Shown in pieces: positions 53,566 through 62,763 of a DNA stretch of 64,000 bases (the stretch's first letter is position 1; each line of letters opens with the position of its first letter). The stretch spans positions 62,001 through 126,000 of the forward strand of contig WJMJ01000071.1 of the NCBI GenBank assembly GCA_014728035.1. The letters are read 5' to 3'. The stretch comes from Promethearchaeota archaeon (GTDB lineage Archaea; Asgardarchaeota; Thorarchaeia; Thorarchaeales; Thorarchaeaceae). Position numbers and translations under genes: made by a program. The notes under the pieces are model-generated. The model was given only the letters and a program-made list of their open reading frames with translations, had not been told where the DNA came from and did not search any database.

Positions 53566-54585
53566 TCATGAACTTTCTCTTAATATTTTATTGATAAACG
53601 CCAGTGCTTGCCCAGTGGATAGAATCCCAGCTTGAAGTTCACGCAATACTCTAAAGATTGAAGCTTCAACCATTCCGAATCGTTTTTGGTGTGCACTTTT
53701 CACAACGTGACATCCGAAGCCCTTTGATCCAATGAAATCATATGGACTGCATATTTGTCTGGTGTCATGTTTGGTTAACGATAAAGCTGCTGGTAGATTA
53801 ATAATCAGAATTTCTTGGTCAATTATGATAGATTGTCTTCCTGTGGGCAACATTTCACCAGTTATCAACGTAGAAAGCCCATTTTCCTTCGCTGTTTCTC
53901 TTGCTTTTTTCATTATGATTTCATGGCAGTGATTACATGGATGCATCTGACCAGTTGCAGCTTTTTCTAATATAGTATCCATTAGATTTGACGAGTCCAC
54001 ATATTTCAACGGGATTCCCATCTCATCGCACCATTTTATTATCCATTCTTTGATATGGGGCGCTAAAAATCGAACACCTGGGTCTACTGTTATTGCAGTA
54101 GGCTTCAACCAAATTCGTTGGGCTAATATCAAACTTGCTCCACTATCTACTCCTCCTGAGAAAGATACACCGACATTCACAGAGGATTCTGGTACAAATA
54201 TTTCTTTATCGAAATTATTTAACTCGTTTTGTAAATATCTGAGCAATGTTTTCAATACTTGATATTGGTTCCCTTGAACAAGATGAAGCAGTTCCTCAAT
54301 TCGCTCTTTTGTTAGCTCTAGTCTATGGTTTCTGAGAAGTATTTCATCTTGTCCGTAAATTGAAATATGTCTGTCAAGTCGTTTTGCGAATTCAGCAACA
54401 ATTCTTCCTCGTGGCCCCACGAAGAGACTTTTTTCAGATCTATCCGATGTTACTATATGCAAGTTTCCTTCTATATCATCATGGACATCGATGATTTTTG
54501 GCGTAACTCCTCTTGTCAGATTCAACTCTTTTCTGACTTGTTTCAGCATTTCAAGGACTGCATTAGCATCCAATTCTTTCACCAT
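53566..54585 (-). CDS. PP-loop ATP pyrophosphatase with N-terminal KH-like region
   Basis: 339 residues. The PP-loop is F-S-G-G-V-D-S-G-A-S (res ~145); C-N-H-C (res ~218) is a metal or sulfur-transfer pair, and a third C-H is in F-G-C-H. The N-terminal ~110 residues include V-G-P-R-G-R-I-V-A-E-F-A, like a KH RNA-binding turn. This points to a tRNA-modifying (thiolation-type) enzyme, as in TtuA/TtcA relatives. Divergent from the MBL-fold gene across 55 bp. Confidence 0.75.
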   Translation of the reverse strand: MVKELDANAVLEMLKQVRKELNLTRGVTPKIIDVHDDIEGNLHIVTSDRSEKSLFVGPRGRIVAEFAKRLDRHISIYGQDEILLRNHRLELTKERIEELLHLVQGNQYQVLKTLLRYLQNELNNFDKEIFVPESSVNVGVSFSGGVDSGASLILAQRIWLKPTAITVDPGVRFLAPHIKEWIIKWCDEMGIPLKYVDSSNLMDTILEKAATGQMHPCNHCHEIIMKKARETAKENGLSTLITGEMLPTGRQSIIIDQEILIINLPAALSLTKHDTRQICSPYDFIGSKGFGCHVVKSAHQKRFGMVEASIFRVLRELQAGILSTGQALAFINKILRESS

Positions 54586-54640
54586 TCATCTGTTTGTAGT
54601 GTAGGCGATATTGTCATAAGTATTGAGTTAAATCCATTAG

Positions 54641-55591
54641 ATGCATATGTCAATGTCAGAAATTCATCCGGGGTTAGTTAGAGTTCGTGGAAAGTATGTA
54701 GAAGACTTTGGATATTTGACAAGTTACATTATTTATTCCAATGATGAAGCGGTTATCATTGATCCTGGAACTGCTGGAGACCCTGGAGATGAAATTATCG
54801 AAGCTCTCAAAAAGTTGGGATTGAACCCGAAAAGCGATGTTATTGCAATTCTTTGTACACATGGACATCCTGACCATGTTGGTGGGGTAGGGGTGCTTCA
54901 AAGGAAAACGAGTGCATCTATTATGATTCATGAGGGAGATGCAATGCTTCTTCGTGAACCAAGCCTGTTTGTTAAGGAACGTCTACGTCTTGATTTTGCA
55001 GGGCGGTTTTCGATGAAATTGGAAAAGGGTCCTTTAAGGGTAAATTACAAATCTATAGAACCCGATCATATTCTTCGTGATGATGAAGTGATATCGGTAG
55101 GAGATACAAGGCTCAGAGTAATCCATACAGGAGGTCACTCTGCTGGACATTGTGTGTTCTACGAACCACAAAACAAGGTATTATTTTCTGGAGATTGTGT
55201 GAACAATTTTCCCAATGATCCTAGGAAATTCTATCTTGATTTGAGTGGTGATATCGCAGATCGTGCTAGAGCTTTGGATATGATATCTCAGATGGATGTT
55301 GAATACCTTCTACCTGCTCATGACATCCCTCATTTATTTGGTGATATTTCTTTACAAGTTAGAGAAGCCAGAATTGGTATTAACCACTTTCAAGATACTG
55401 TTCTGAGATTACTCAAAGCGAGGGGTGACTCAGATATTCAACAGTTAGTTTACGACATTGAAGTTTCAAAAAGCATTCCTATCCCAGAAGCTCTTGATGC
55501 ACTATTACCTACTACACTTGAGGTAACTCTATCCAGTTTGGAAAAAGCAGGACTCGTAAGGCAGAAAGATGGTATATGGTATTCCATTTAG
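54641..55591 (+). CDS. Metallo-beta-lactamase-fold hydrolase with C-terminal helical domain
   Basis: 316 residues. T-H-G-H-P-D-H-V-G (metal ligands), later H-T-G-G-H-S-A-G-H, F-S-G-D-C-V, and P-A-H-D-I-P complete the MBL set. The last ~80 residues form a winged-helix-like tail (L-E-V-T-L-S-S-L-E-K-A-G-L-V-R), as in LACTB2-type MBL hydrolases. Three ATGs (54641, 54647, 54653) compete; none has a strong ribosome site. Confidence 0.85.
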   Translation: MHMSMSEIHPGLVRVRGKYVEDFGYLTSYIIYSNDEAVIIDPGTAGDPGDEIIEALKKLGLNPKSDVIAILCTHGHPDHVGGVGVLQRKTSASIMIHEGDAMLLREPSLFVKERLRLDFAGRFSMKLEKGPLRVNYKSIEPDHILRDDEVISVGDTRLRVIHTGGHSAGHCVFYEPQNKVLFSGDCVNNFPNDPRKFYLDLSGDIADRARALDMISQMDVEYLLPAHDIPHLFGDISLQVREARIGINHFQDTVLRLLKARGDSDIQQLVYDIEVSKSIPIPEALDALLPTTLEVTLSSLEKAGLVRQKDGIWYSI

Positions 55592-55719
55592 TGGAAAACT
55601 CGCGTTCGACCCAGCTAAGTTCAAAAGACAGGCTTCCAATATGTTTCTGGGACCAATTGATGTGGAATTGGAAATTCCCAAATTAAATAACTAATATTCC
55701 TCAAATTGGAGGTTTGAAT

Positions 55720-58473
55720 ATGGCACGAGCTGAAAAAAGTAAAATTCAGACTCCAAGTACAGTTGAAGCAATTCGAATGGCATCAGCTTCAGTACTGGGT
55801 TCTACAACAAGTCAAGGATTTCCTCTGGGCAGCGCTATTGGATCAGGCAGTATGATGCAGCAAAATTCCGATAGTGTCGCATTGAATATCACTCCGCTAA
55901 TCTTTCTAATTCGTGATGGTGTTCTAAATTCAGAAGGATTAGAATTACTATCAGTCGAGTGGGATTTAGACCATGTGCCAGGGCCTGATGTTCTACCAGA
56001 ACAGCTTATAATTTCTGGAGGGCAATCTGAAGGGGTTGGGTCACATGTCTGTGTGCTTAGTTGGGAGAAAGGTGTAGTTGACCCATTCAAAATTGATGAC
56101 CATATGAAAAGGCTAGCTAAGAAGATTTCAGATATTGAACAAGCAATAGTTGAAAATGATGTGAGTTATGATACAGATGGTCTAACCGTGTTACGTCGAT
56201 TCAATGACAGACTAAATAATGTCATTTATGTTCAAATGATGGACAGGCAATTTCAAGGCTCGTGGGACTCGTTAATTCTGAAACCTGAACATGTTGATAA
56301 TGAGGCCATAATCAAACTAAGCTATATTGACGATTTTACAATGCTTCCCCCTGGTCCTAAAATTGTGAAGCGTCTGTCTCATGAACTTCTACTCCCTACT
56401 GGTTCTGAAGAAGAGATTATTGAACACTTTAGACACCGAATCCTTACTCCTACTGCAATTCACACTTTAGCACAGAAAGTTCCAGAAATTGGAAGAGCAA
56501 TCTTGAGTGAAGTCAACACTTATGCTTATAGTGCTGAGGAAGTTGATATCGCACGAGTAGCAATCGAATCCCTTAGTGATTTCATAGGCACTAGTGTAGT
56601 CACAGTTGATGCCCTCCAGGATTTACGAACAAAGGCATCAGATTTTGTGAACCATCTAGTGAATGCAGTCGATGTTTTTTCAGAACTAGTAGAAGCTCAT
56701 ATCACCTCAGGAAAACAGCTTACTTTAGATGAACACAAAGAGACTTTATTGGAAGACATTCGTCTTAGTGGACATCGCCTTGAGGGCATTGAGAAGAATT
56801 TGGCAAATGGTTTGGCTGAGGAAATTGTCGAGTCTGCAAAACGTGAGATGCCAATCATTGGTAAGATTCGAGCTTGGCAATTAAAGAGTATCTTCCGATA
56901 CTTCTTGGCATATTGTAAAAGAATATCTCAGTACTTTGCAGAAGAATTATCTCAATATATTGTTGTAACTGCAGCTCGAAAGGTATTCTTGGCTGCAATG
57001 CAAGAGTTCCGTTCTGAAAACACTGATGAAAAAACCGATGAAATGAGTGCTATGCTCTTTGAGAAATTCTACGGTGAACTTTTCCTTCAGCTAAATGCAG
57101 TGTTTGATAGGAAGGCATTCGAAGGATCCCGCGAGAGTGATTTTGCTGTCTTAATGCAGATTATTGCGAAAGATATGTCGGAAGCATTCAAGGATATTGA
57201 TATCTGGTCATTGATAAAATTCTCAGATATTGCAAAAATAACTCGTGCGGAAATAGTTCTAACCCATGCAGAAAACCCTGAATCTGAGGAAATTGTTCTT
57301 TCGGATTGGGGCCAAAAACTTGAAGCCCTCTTGACAAAGTTTGAAACACTGGTAGCTGACGTCATACCGGATATTGCAGATACCCTTCTTTCTAAACCTC
57401 TGATTCGAAGAATCATCTTGAAGATAAGAAATGAAGATGCGACTCTTGTACAAGAGTTAATGGCGATACTTGATGATCAAAAGGAGAAACCTGAGGAATG
57501 GATCGAAGAAGCATGGATGTGGATTGAAACGCTCAACTCTCAATTCGATGATGAAACTCCGCTTTCCAAACAACTGATGGATTTCCAGCGATTTGTACAT
57601 AATAAAGTTGGTGAAGGTGTTACTGCAAGAGCAATAGCTGGTAAGGTTGAACATGAGGCGAATGTTCGGGAACAGGCATATCAGGCTGAAGTTGATGCTT
57701 GGCAAGCAGAATGTGATCGAATTGAGGAGATTAACAAACCGATTCGAGAACACAATGCTAGAAGAGCAGAGCTTCTCTCAGATACACGTGCAAGATACAG
57801 TGCTGAAAAGAAAACCTACCAGGAACAACTGGAAAAGTATGAAAAAGACAAGTCTGCCTATGATAAAGCATATGAAGAGTACAGATGGAAACTTGCTCAA
57901 CATCAAGACGTAAAACGAAAATATGAAGAATTACTTGAATTATCCAAGACGGACCCTACTACTGAAGTTCCACCACCACCACCACCACCACCAAAAGAAC
58001 CTACTGAACTACCAAGAAAACCCGTGGAACCCCCTCCATTAGAACCTCGTCTCAGAGCAATAGAGGAGGATTATCCTTTGAAACAGGAACAACCACTACC
58101 TGAAAAACCTGAACCCTCTGAAGAAATGTTGCTCTATGTAGATCTTAGAGATTTACTAAACGAAAAACTTCTCAAAATGGACTCGCATCAAGATAAAATG
58201 GAATCACTTTTTGCTGAACGGTTGGATAAATTGGCAGCTGAGGGTACCAGCGCTACAAAGGGAATCAATATCAGCATTGGCGAGGAATTTTTGGAATTCA
58301 TGATGAACTCTGTAATGCGTGGTTTGGGACGTCTGTTACCAAGGCCCACAAGAGCATATTTGCGCGACCCCAAAGTTCCTGGATTGATCTACTTGGTGAC
58401 TTATGAGATTGAAGACTGTGAATTGACTGTGACGATTGGAAATAACTATCTGAAGATGGATGGAGGCAACTAA
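55720..58473 (+). CDS. Giant helical protein with coiled coil and polyproline tract
   Basis: 917 residues, no recognised enzyme motif. Residues ~1-60 are low-complexity Ser/Gly-rich, ~60-620 mainly helical, ~620-740 a charged coiled coil (AYQAEVDAWQAECDRIEE), then eight prolines (res 751-758) in a Pro-rich linker, then a C-terminal helical region and a short beta end. GGAGG lies 7 nt before ATG 55720. The gene ends 1 nt before the start of the next large gene. It looks like a cytoskeletal or membrane-scaffold protein; the polyproline tract could bind profilin, which Asgard archaea encode, but this is inference. Confidence 0.55.
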   Translation: MARAEKSKIQTPSTVEAIRMASASVLGSTTSQGFPLGSAIGSGSMMQQNSDSVALNITPLIFLIRDGVLNSEGLELLSVEWDLDHVPGPDVLPEQLIISGGQSEGVGSHVCVLSWEKGVVDPFKIDDHMKRLAKKISDIEQAIVENDVSYDTDGLTVLRRFNDRLNNVIYVQMMDRQFQGSWDSLILKPEHVDNEAIIKLSYIDDFTMLPPGPKIVKRLSHELLLPTGSEEEIIEHFRHRILTPTAIHTLAQKVPEIGRAILSEVNTYAYSAEEVDIARVAIESLSDFIGTSVVTVDALQDLRTKASDFVNHLVNAVDVFSELVEAHITSGKQLTLDEHKETLLEDIRLSGHRLEGIEKNLANGLAEEIVESAKREMPIIGKIRAWQLKSIFRYFLAYCKRISQYFAEELSQYIVVTAARKVFLAAMQEFRSENTDEKTDEMSAMLFEKFYGELFLQLNAVFDRKAFEGSRESDFAVLMQIIAKDMSEAFKDIDIWSLIKFSDIAKITRAEIVLTHAENPESEEIVLSDWGQKLEALLTKFETLVADVIPDIADTLLSKPLIRRIILKIRNEDATLVQELMAILDDQKEKPEEWIEEAWMWIETLNSQFDDETPLSKQLMDFQRFVHNKVGEGVTARAIAGKVEHEANVREQAYQAEVDAWQAECDRIEEINKPIREHNARRAELLSDTRARYSAEKKTYQEQLEKYEKDKSAYDKAYEEYRWKLAQHQDVKRKYEELLELSKTDPTTEVPPPPPPPPKEPTELPRKPVEPPPLEPRLRAIEEDYPLKQEQPLPEKPEPSEEMLLYVDLRDLLNEKLLKMDSHQDKMESLFAERLDKLAAEGTSATKGINISIGEEFLEFMMNSVMRGLGRLLPRPTRAYLRDPKVPGLIYLVTYEIEDCELTVTIGNNYLKMDGGN

Positions 58474-58474
58474 A

Positions 58475-60940
58475 GTGTCTAGTAACTGGTTGGTTAAAAC
58501 ACGTCAGATGAGCGAAGCTGGAAAAGAGATATTCTTAGGTGAAGCTCTGGTAACTCACATGAGGAGTTCTCGAGACCGTCAATTGTTCAGACGGCGTATT
58601 GATGGGGAAGTTCCATTGGAGGATTTGATTCGTGAGTTTGCAGCTTTTTACCTTCACACATATCAAGGGACAATAGTAATTAGCTATGAAGATACTGGGA
58701 GCGTTCCTGCAGAAGAAAAAGAAAAGGTAGCAAAAGATGAGCAGAGTCTCTTACGAGAAGAAATCAAGCTAATCCTTGATCGCCGGTTTAATGAAGGGCT
58801 TTTCACATTAAAAACCATCAGTGAATTTGTTGTGCGTTTTTGTAATGAATGTACAACTGCTGCGACAGACGAAACTGTTAGAACACAAGCTTCTGAGCTC
58901 ATCAAGGAATATCTCACAAAAATTCCAAGTGAATTTTCTCCCAATTGTAGGATAGATTTTCTAAATGAGATCACTGGTTGGGCTAATGAGTGGAGAGAAG
59001 AACTCTATATTAAAGCATCAGGATTGAAGGAGAGTTCGTTATCACTTATTGATGAACTGACTCGTCCACACGACCAAGAGATTGTTGAAATTTCAGTCCT
59101 GAAACGAGGTATCAATCAAGTGATTGGAGAAACTGTATATCTTAGAAGTCAGATAACTCCTACTTCACTAGACCCGGAAATTTGGGAGAAGATTGTCGAT
59201 ACGGTTATCAAAAACCTTTGCAAAGGCAGTATTGAAACTATTGTAGCAAAGACTGTTCATGCTTTAAAACGAGAAATCTTAGAATTCATTGAAGATAAAC
59301 TGAAAACGCCGTATACAATTGAGAAATTAGAAACTGAATTGGGTACTTTTGTTGCAGAGCGTTTTTCAGAAGTCATTATGGAAAACCAGCAAATTGCATT
59401 TGATATTCTTGATTTTTTCACCCAAACTCCTGCTGGAACCTCACAATCTACTTTGAGTAGAAACGGAGTGAGGTCTGCCGAATCTTTAGCTGAAGGCCTA
59501 TTAAAAGCATCAACGGATATTGGTGCTGAAACAGAAGTAAAACCTGAAGACCAACCAGATGCACCAGCTTTCACTAAAGAAGAATTGGAACGGTTAGAAC
59601 GCTCGATAAAACGAATTGATAAACTGGAACGGACTCTTGAGAAACCTGTTAAGGGAATGTTAAAAGCCAGAGGTTTACGAGCATCAGAGTTAGATAAAAT
59701 TGATATCACCCTCTTGACAAAAGACCCTACAAGCTTACTTGGAATGGAAATTCAAGTACTAGAGGCACTCAAAAAGAAGATGCGTGTTCCTTCACCAGAT
59801 GAGGTCAAGAAATTATTAGAAGCACGCGAGCTTGTGAAGAGTGGTGCATTGAAATCTATGGGTGTTAGTTCTGCTTCTGATATGAGTCAGCAAAGAATTG
59901 CTGGTGAAACAATGATTGCATTACGAAACGACCTTGCATGGTATTCATTTATACCAACTTTGCATCCTGTTGTTCGTGTTGTTGAAACCTATCATCGTTC
60001 CAAACAAGACCTTCTAAGAACGAAAGCACTTCTGAAAAGTATCTATGAGGATGCGGATACTCATCTACAGAACCTTCGAGAAGAAATTCTCATTGATCTT
60101 ATGCAAGAGAGAATCTATGAAATGAAGACAGTTCATCCCCATCTTCAAACAGCATCAATATCCGCTTGGTTCCATGCTCGATTGTCTAATCGTGATATAG
60201 ATCATGCAGATAATCTATTACGCACTACACCAAGCCCCCTATTTACTGGAGTCTTAGAAAAACCATTGAATGTAGATAAACTTGAATTCAATAATTACAC
60301 TATTGCATTTGATGTTATGCAACGTTTCTTGAAGCGAGAACGAGTGAAGAAGATGGAGAAAGAAGAGGCTGCAGTACAGGCAAAAATAGAAGAAGAACTA
60401 ATAGCAGAACGAAAACGTGCATCGCTCAGCCCTCTTATCTGGATTTACACAAAAAGCCATACAGTATTTCGAGCAATTGGACGAGTTGGTACAAAAGGTC
60501 TTGAATGGACCGCGACGGATGATGCAAAGTGTGCGAATCTCCTTGCATACTATGTCAAAATGCATAGAGATAGACCATTTTGTCGTGTCTGTGGGAGCAC
60601 TCCAAAAGAGGGTGATTGTGAAACTCATGGGAAAGGGCACATGGTTAATGCAGATGATATTGATAATCTGTCTGTTTTTGTCCAGCGTGCAATCTCAGAC
60701 ATCAAGGATGGTCTCATTGGTCCAACTGCAACACCTATGACTCTTGAAGAAGCAAGAAGAATAGTAAGACGAGAAATAAACGGATTACGTAGAAAAGGGA
60801 AACTCTCTTCAAAGACAAATATTTCTAGTATGATGCCAGGAGATATCAATTATATTGTCGGTCCAGTTATTGCAAAGCTAATTGGAAAATACTTCAATGA
60901 ATCACTCGTATATGCAGCACGCAGAGTAGATTTTGCATAA
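58475..60940 (+). CDS. Giant helical protein, partner of the upstream gene
   Basis: 821 residues, predominantly helical, without a recognised domain. Near residue 710 a C-R-V-C-G and a C-E-T-H pair form a likely zinc site. A coiled coil with E-R-L-E-R-S-I-K-R-I-D-K lies near 380, and another charged helix (MEKEEAAVQAKIEEEL) near 630. GGAGG, inside the end of the upstream gene, is 8 nt before GTG 58475, which is 1 nt beyond that gene's stop, so translation is coupled. The pair likely forms one complex. Confidence 0.55.
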   Translation: MSSNWLVKTRQMSEAGKEIFLGEALVTHMRSSRDRQLFRRRIDGEVPLEDLIREFAAFYLHTYQGTIVISYEDTGSVPAEEKEKVAKDEQSLLREEIKLILDRRFNEGLFTLKTISEFVVRFCNECTTAATDETVRTQASELIKEYLTKIPSEFSPNCRIDFLNEITGWANEWREELYIKASGLKESSLSLIDELTRPHDQEIVEISVLKRGINQVIGETVYLRSQITPTSLDPEIWEKIVDTVIKNLCKGSIETIVAKTVHALKREILEFIEDKLKTPYTIEKLETELGTFVAERFSEVIMENQQIAFDILDFFTQTPAGTSQSTLSRNGVRSAESLAEGLLKASTDIGAETEVKPEDQPDAPAFTKEELERLERSIKRIDKLERTLEKPVKGMLKARGLRASELDKIDITLLTKDPTSLLGMEIQVLEALKKKMRVPSPDEVKKLLEARELVKSGALKSMGVSSASDMSQQRIAGETMIALRNDLAWYSFIPTLHPVVRVVETYHRSKQDLLRTKALLKSIYEDADTHLQNLREEILIDLMQERIYEMKTVHPHLQTASISAWFHARLSNRDIDHADNLLRTTPSPLFTGVLEKPLNVDKLEFNNYTIAFDVMQRFLKRERVKKMEKEEAAVQAKIEEELIAERKRASLSPLIWIYTKSHTVFRAIGRVGTKGLEWTATDDAKCANLLAYYVKMHRDRPFCRVCGSTPKEGDCETHGKGHMVNADDIDNLSVFVQRAISDIKDGLIGPTATPMTLEEARRIVRREINGLRRKGKLSSKTNISSMMPGDINYIVGPVIAKLIGKYFNESLVYAARRVDFA

Positions 60941-60961
60941 TCACAGTGAAGATGGTTCATT

Positions 60962-61288
60962 CTAATCCGAATCATCTCTCACTGACTCTGATATCCAACT
61001 CAAATATGTATCAGAACCACCCAATATTGGTATGATAACAAACTCAGGAACATCATAAGAGTGATTAATTTTGATGACCTCCCATAATTTGTCAGTTAAT
61101 GCTTTTTCAGTTTTCATCAGTAACAATGATTCTTTTCCTTTTTCGATTTCACCTTTCCAATGGTAAATACTCTGAACTTTTGGAAGGATATTCACACATG
61201 CACATTTCTTTGATGCAACCAAAATCTGAGCTAATGTATCCGCTTCATTTTCGGGACAGGTTGTTAGTACAAGAACGTAATCTTTCAT
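60962..61288 (-). CDS. cutA: CutA1-like protein
   Basis: 108 residues. V-L-V-L-T-T-C-P-E-N at the start, L-V-A-S-K-K-C-A-C-V-N-I-L-P, S-I-Y-H-W-K-G-E-I, and Y-D-V-P-E-F-V-I-I-P-I are the CutA blocks. CutA forms trimers and has been linked to divalent metal tolerance; its function is not settled. ATG 61288 lies 28 nt from a TATA element shared with the divergent aldolase gene, so its mRNA is probably leaderless. Confidence 0.92.
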   Translation of the reverse strand: MKDYVLVLTTCPENEADTLAQILVASKKCACVNILPKVQSIYHWKGEIEKGKESLLLMKTEKALTDKLWEVIKINHSYDVPEFVIIPILGGSDTYLSWISESVRDDSD

Positions 61289-61312
61289 ACTGAAACTGTA
61301 TACTGGGCTGGA

Positions 61313-61320
61313 TTTATATG
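61313..61320. promoter_or_regulatory. Shared bidirectional TATA element
   Basis: TTTATATG on the plus strand is CATATAAA on the minus strand. It sits 28 nt from the cutA ATG (leaderless spacing) and ~40 nt from the aldolase-Fae ATG, within a 69-bp divergent gap. Confidence 0.55.
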
Positions 61321-61357
61321 TGAAATGTTTGCTCGAAAGTATTGCTGGCTGATTCCC

Positions 61358-62758
61358 ATGTCTAAGAAATTCATTCCAAATGGAGTGATGCCCGCATTGG
61401 TGACTCCATTCACCAAAGACGGCGACATCATGGAAGAAGGTTTCAGAGAAGTAATTGATTATACAATTGAAAATGGAGCTACTGGTGTTGTTCCGGCAGG
61501 TACAACTGGTGAATTTGTTTACATGCGTACTGAGGAACGAAAGAAAATACTCAAACTTACTGTTGAGTATGTTAACGAACGAGTTCCAATAGTTGCTGGG
61601 ACTGGTCAAAATAGCACCAAAGCTACCATTGAATTGACAAAATATGCTGCAGATATCGGTTGTGATGCAGCATTGGTTATTTCTCCCTTCTATTTGCGTC
61701 CCTCTGACAAAGGCTACTATGAACATTATGCGACCGTAGCTAGAAAGAGTGATCTTCCTATTATTCTCTACAATATTCCACAATGTACTCTAGGTGTGCT
61801 CAATAGCTCTCTAGTTGAGGATTTAGCTGAAATTGACAATATTGTTGGAATTAAGGATAGTAGTGGAAATATCCCACACACTTTAGATTTGATTGAGAAA
61901 GTTAAGGATAAGATACCTGTACTTATTGGACACGATGAGTGTTTTCTGTCAGCTACTGCTGCAGGAGCAAGTGCAGCCATTTTAGCCTCAGCTAATGTTA
62001 TTCCTCATATCTGGTTGGACGTTATGAAAAAAATACAGACTGGAAAATACGAAGAAGCAAAACAGCTTCAATACTCTGTTCAAACTCTTTCTAGAATTAT
62101 AACACGAAATGGAGGAGCTCCTCCTGCTAAAGCAGCTCTTCGAATAATGGGTATAAATGCAGGTCATGCAAGATTACCTTTGAATACTGGTGGCACATTA
62201 ACCCGCGAACTTCGAGAAGAAATAAGAATAGAGCTTGAAAAACTCGAGTTGATTAAGCCATTGCAACACCCTGAATTAGTCAAGGAAGTTGACATGAAGG
62301 AGCTTGTAATGGAATATGGTCTAAATGAAGAATTCCTCTCCGACTTGAAAATCGGGAATGGCAGAAGCAATATAGTTTCAGCAAGTGTAATTTCAGGACA
62401 AGCGAATGGACCTCTTGGTGAAGTTTTTGTAAAACTACTTACCACTCCTAAAATCGGCTATGAAGCCCTTTCAATAATACTCGAACCGAATCTTCGCGTA
62501 CGTCCTAGTAGCTTAATGCTACCAATGCGTCAAATACGTTCTATGAGACAAGCTTCACTCTTTTATGGCCCTGTTCAATCAGGTGCTGCAAAAGCTGTTT
62601 CAGAGAGTCTGAAAACTAGGATGATTCCAAAAGAGCAAGTAGAATCCAATGTAATGATTATGGCAATGGATGTAGACCTTAACTCAAGAGATCGTAGAGC
62701 AATAACAAGAGCTGCGGAAGAAGCCGTTTCAGCAGCACTAGAGGAGATTTGGAGGTAG
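61358..62758 (+). CDS. Aldolase (DHDPS/NAL family) fused to Fae-like domain, His-less
   Basis: 466 residues. Residues ~1-300 are a DHDPS/NAL-type TIM barrel: P-A-L-V-T-P-F, G-T-T-G-E (48-52), catalytic Tyr in Y-N-I-P (Tyr138) and Schiff-base Lys in G-I-K-D (Lys166). The Y-N-I-P is followed by Q-C-T, not the S-R-T of true DapA. Residues ~331-464 align to formaldehyde-activating enzyme: E-P-N-L-R-V-R-P, F-Y-G-P-V-Q-S-G-A-A-K-A-V and M-I-P-K. The catalytic His position is Ser341, with the nearby Asp also replaced. It is followed after 5 bp by a second fusion gene. Start ATG 61358 lies ~40 nt after the TATA element; ATG 61325 is too close to it. Confidence 0.85.
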   Translation: MSKKFIPNGVMPALVTPFTKDGDIMEEGFREVIDYTIENGATGVVPAGTTGEFVYMRTEERKKILKLTVEYVNERVPIVAGTGQNSTKATIELTKYAADIGCDAALVISPFYLRPSDKGYYEHYATVARKSDLPIILYNIPQCTLGVLNSSLVEDLAEIDNIVGIKDSSGNIPHTLDLIEKVKDKIPVLIGHDECFLSATAAGASAAILASANVIPHIWLDVMKKIQTGKYEEAKQLQYSVQTLSRIITRNGGAPPAKAALRIMGINAGHARLPLNTGGTLTRELREEIRIELEKLELIKPLQHPELVKEVDMKELVMEYGLNEEFLSDLKIGNGRSNIVSASVISGQANGPLGEVFVKLLTTPKIGYEALSIILEPNLRVRPSSLMLPMRQIRSMRQASLFYGPVQSGAAKAVSESLKTRMIPKEQVESNVMIMAMDVDLNSRDRRAITRAAEEAVSAALEEIWR

Positions 62759-62763
62759 ATATA

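Noticed and set aside
57970..57993. Simple-sequence (CCA) repeat as a sequencing artefact
   Set aside because: The frame continues intact through it and is translationally coupled downstream, so it is genuine coding sequence.
61289..61783. N-terminal extension of cutA
   Set aside because: The open frame continues upstream, but it runs antisense through the aldolase gene and CutA is normally ~105 residues; TATA spacing supports ATG 61288.
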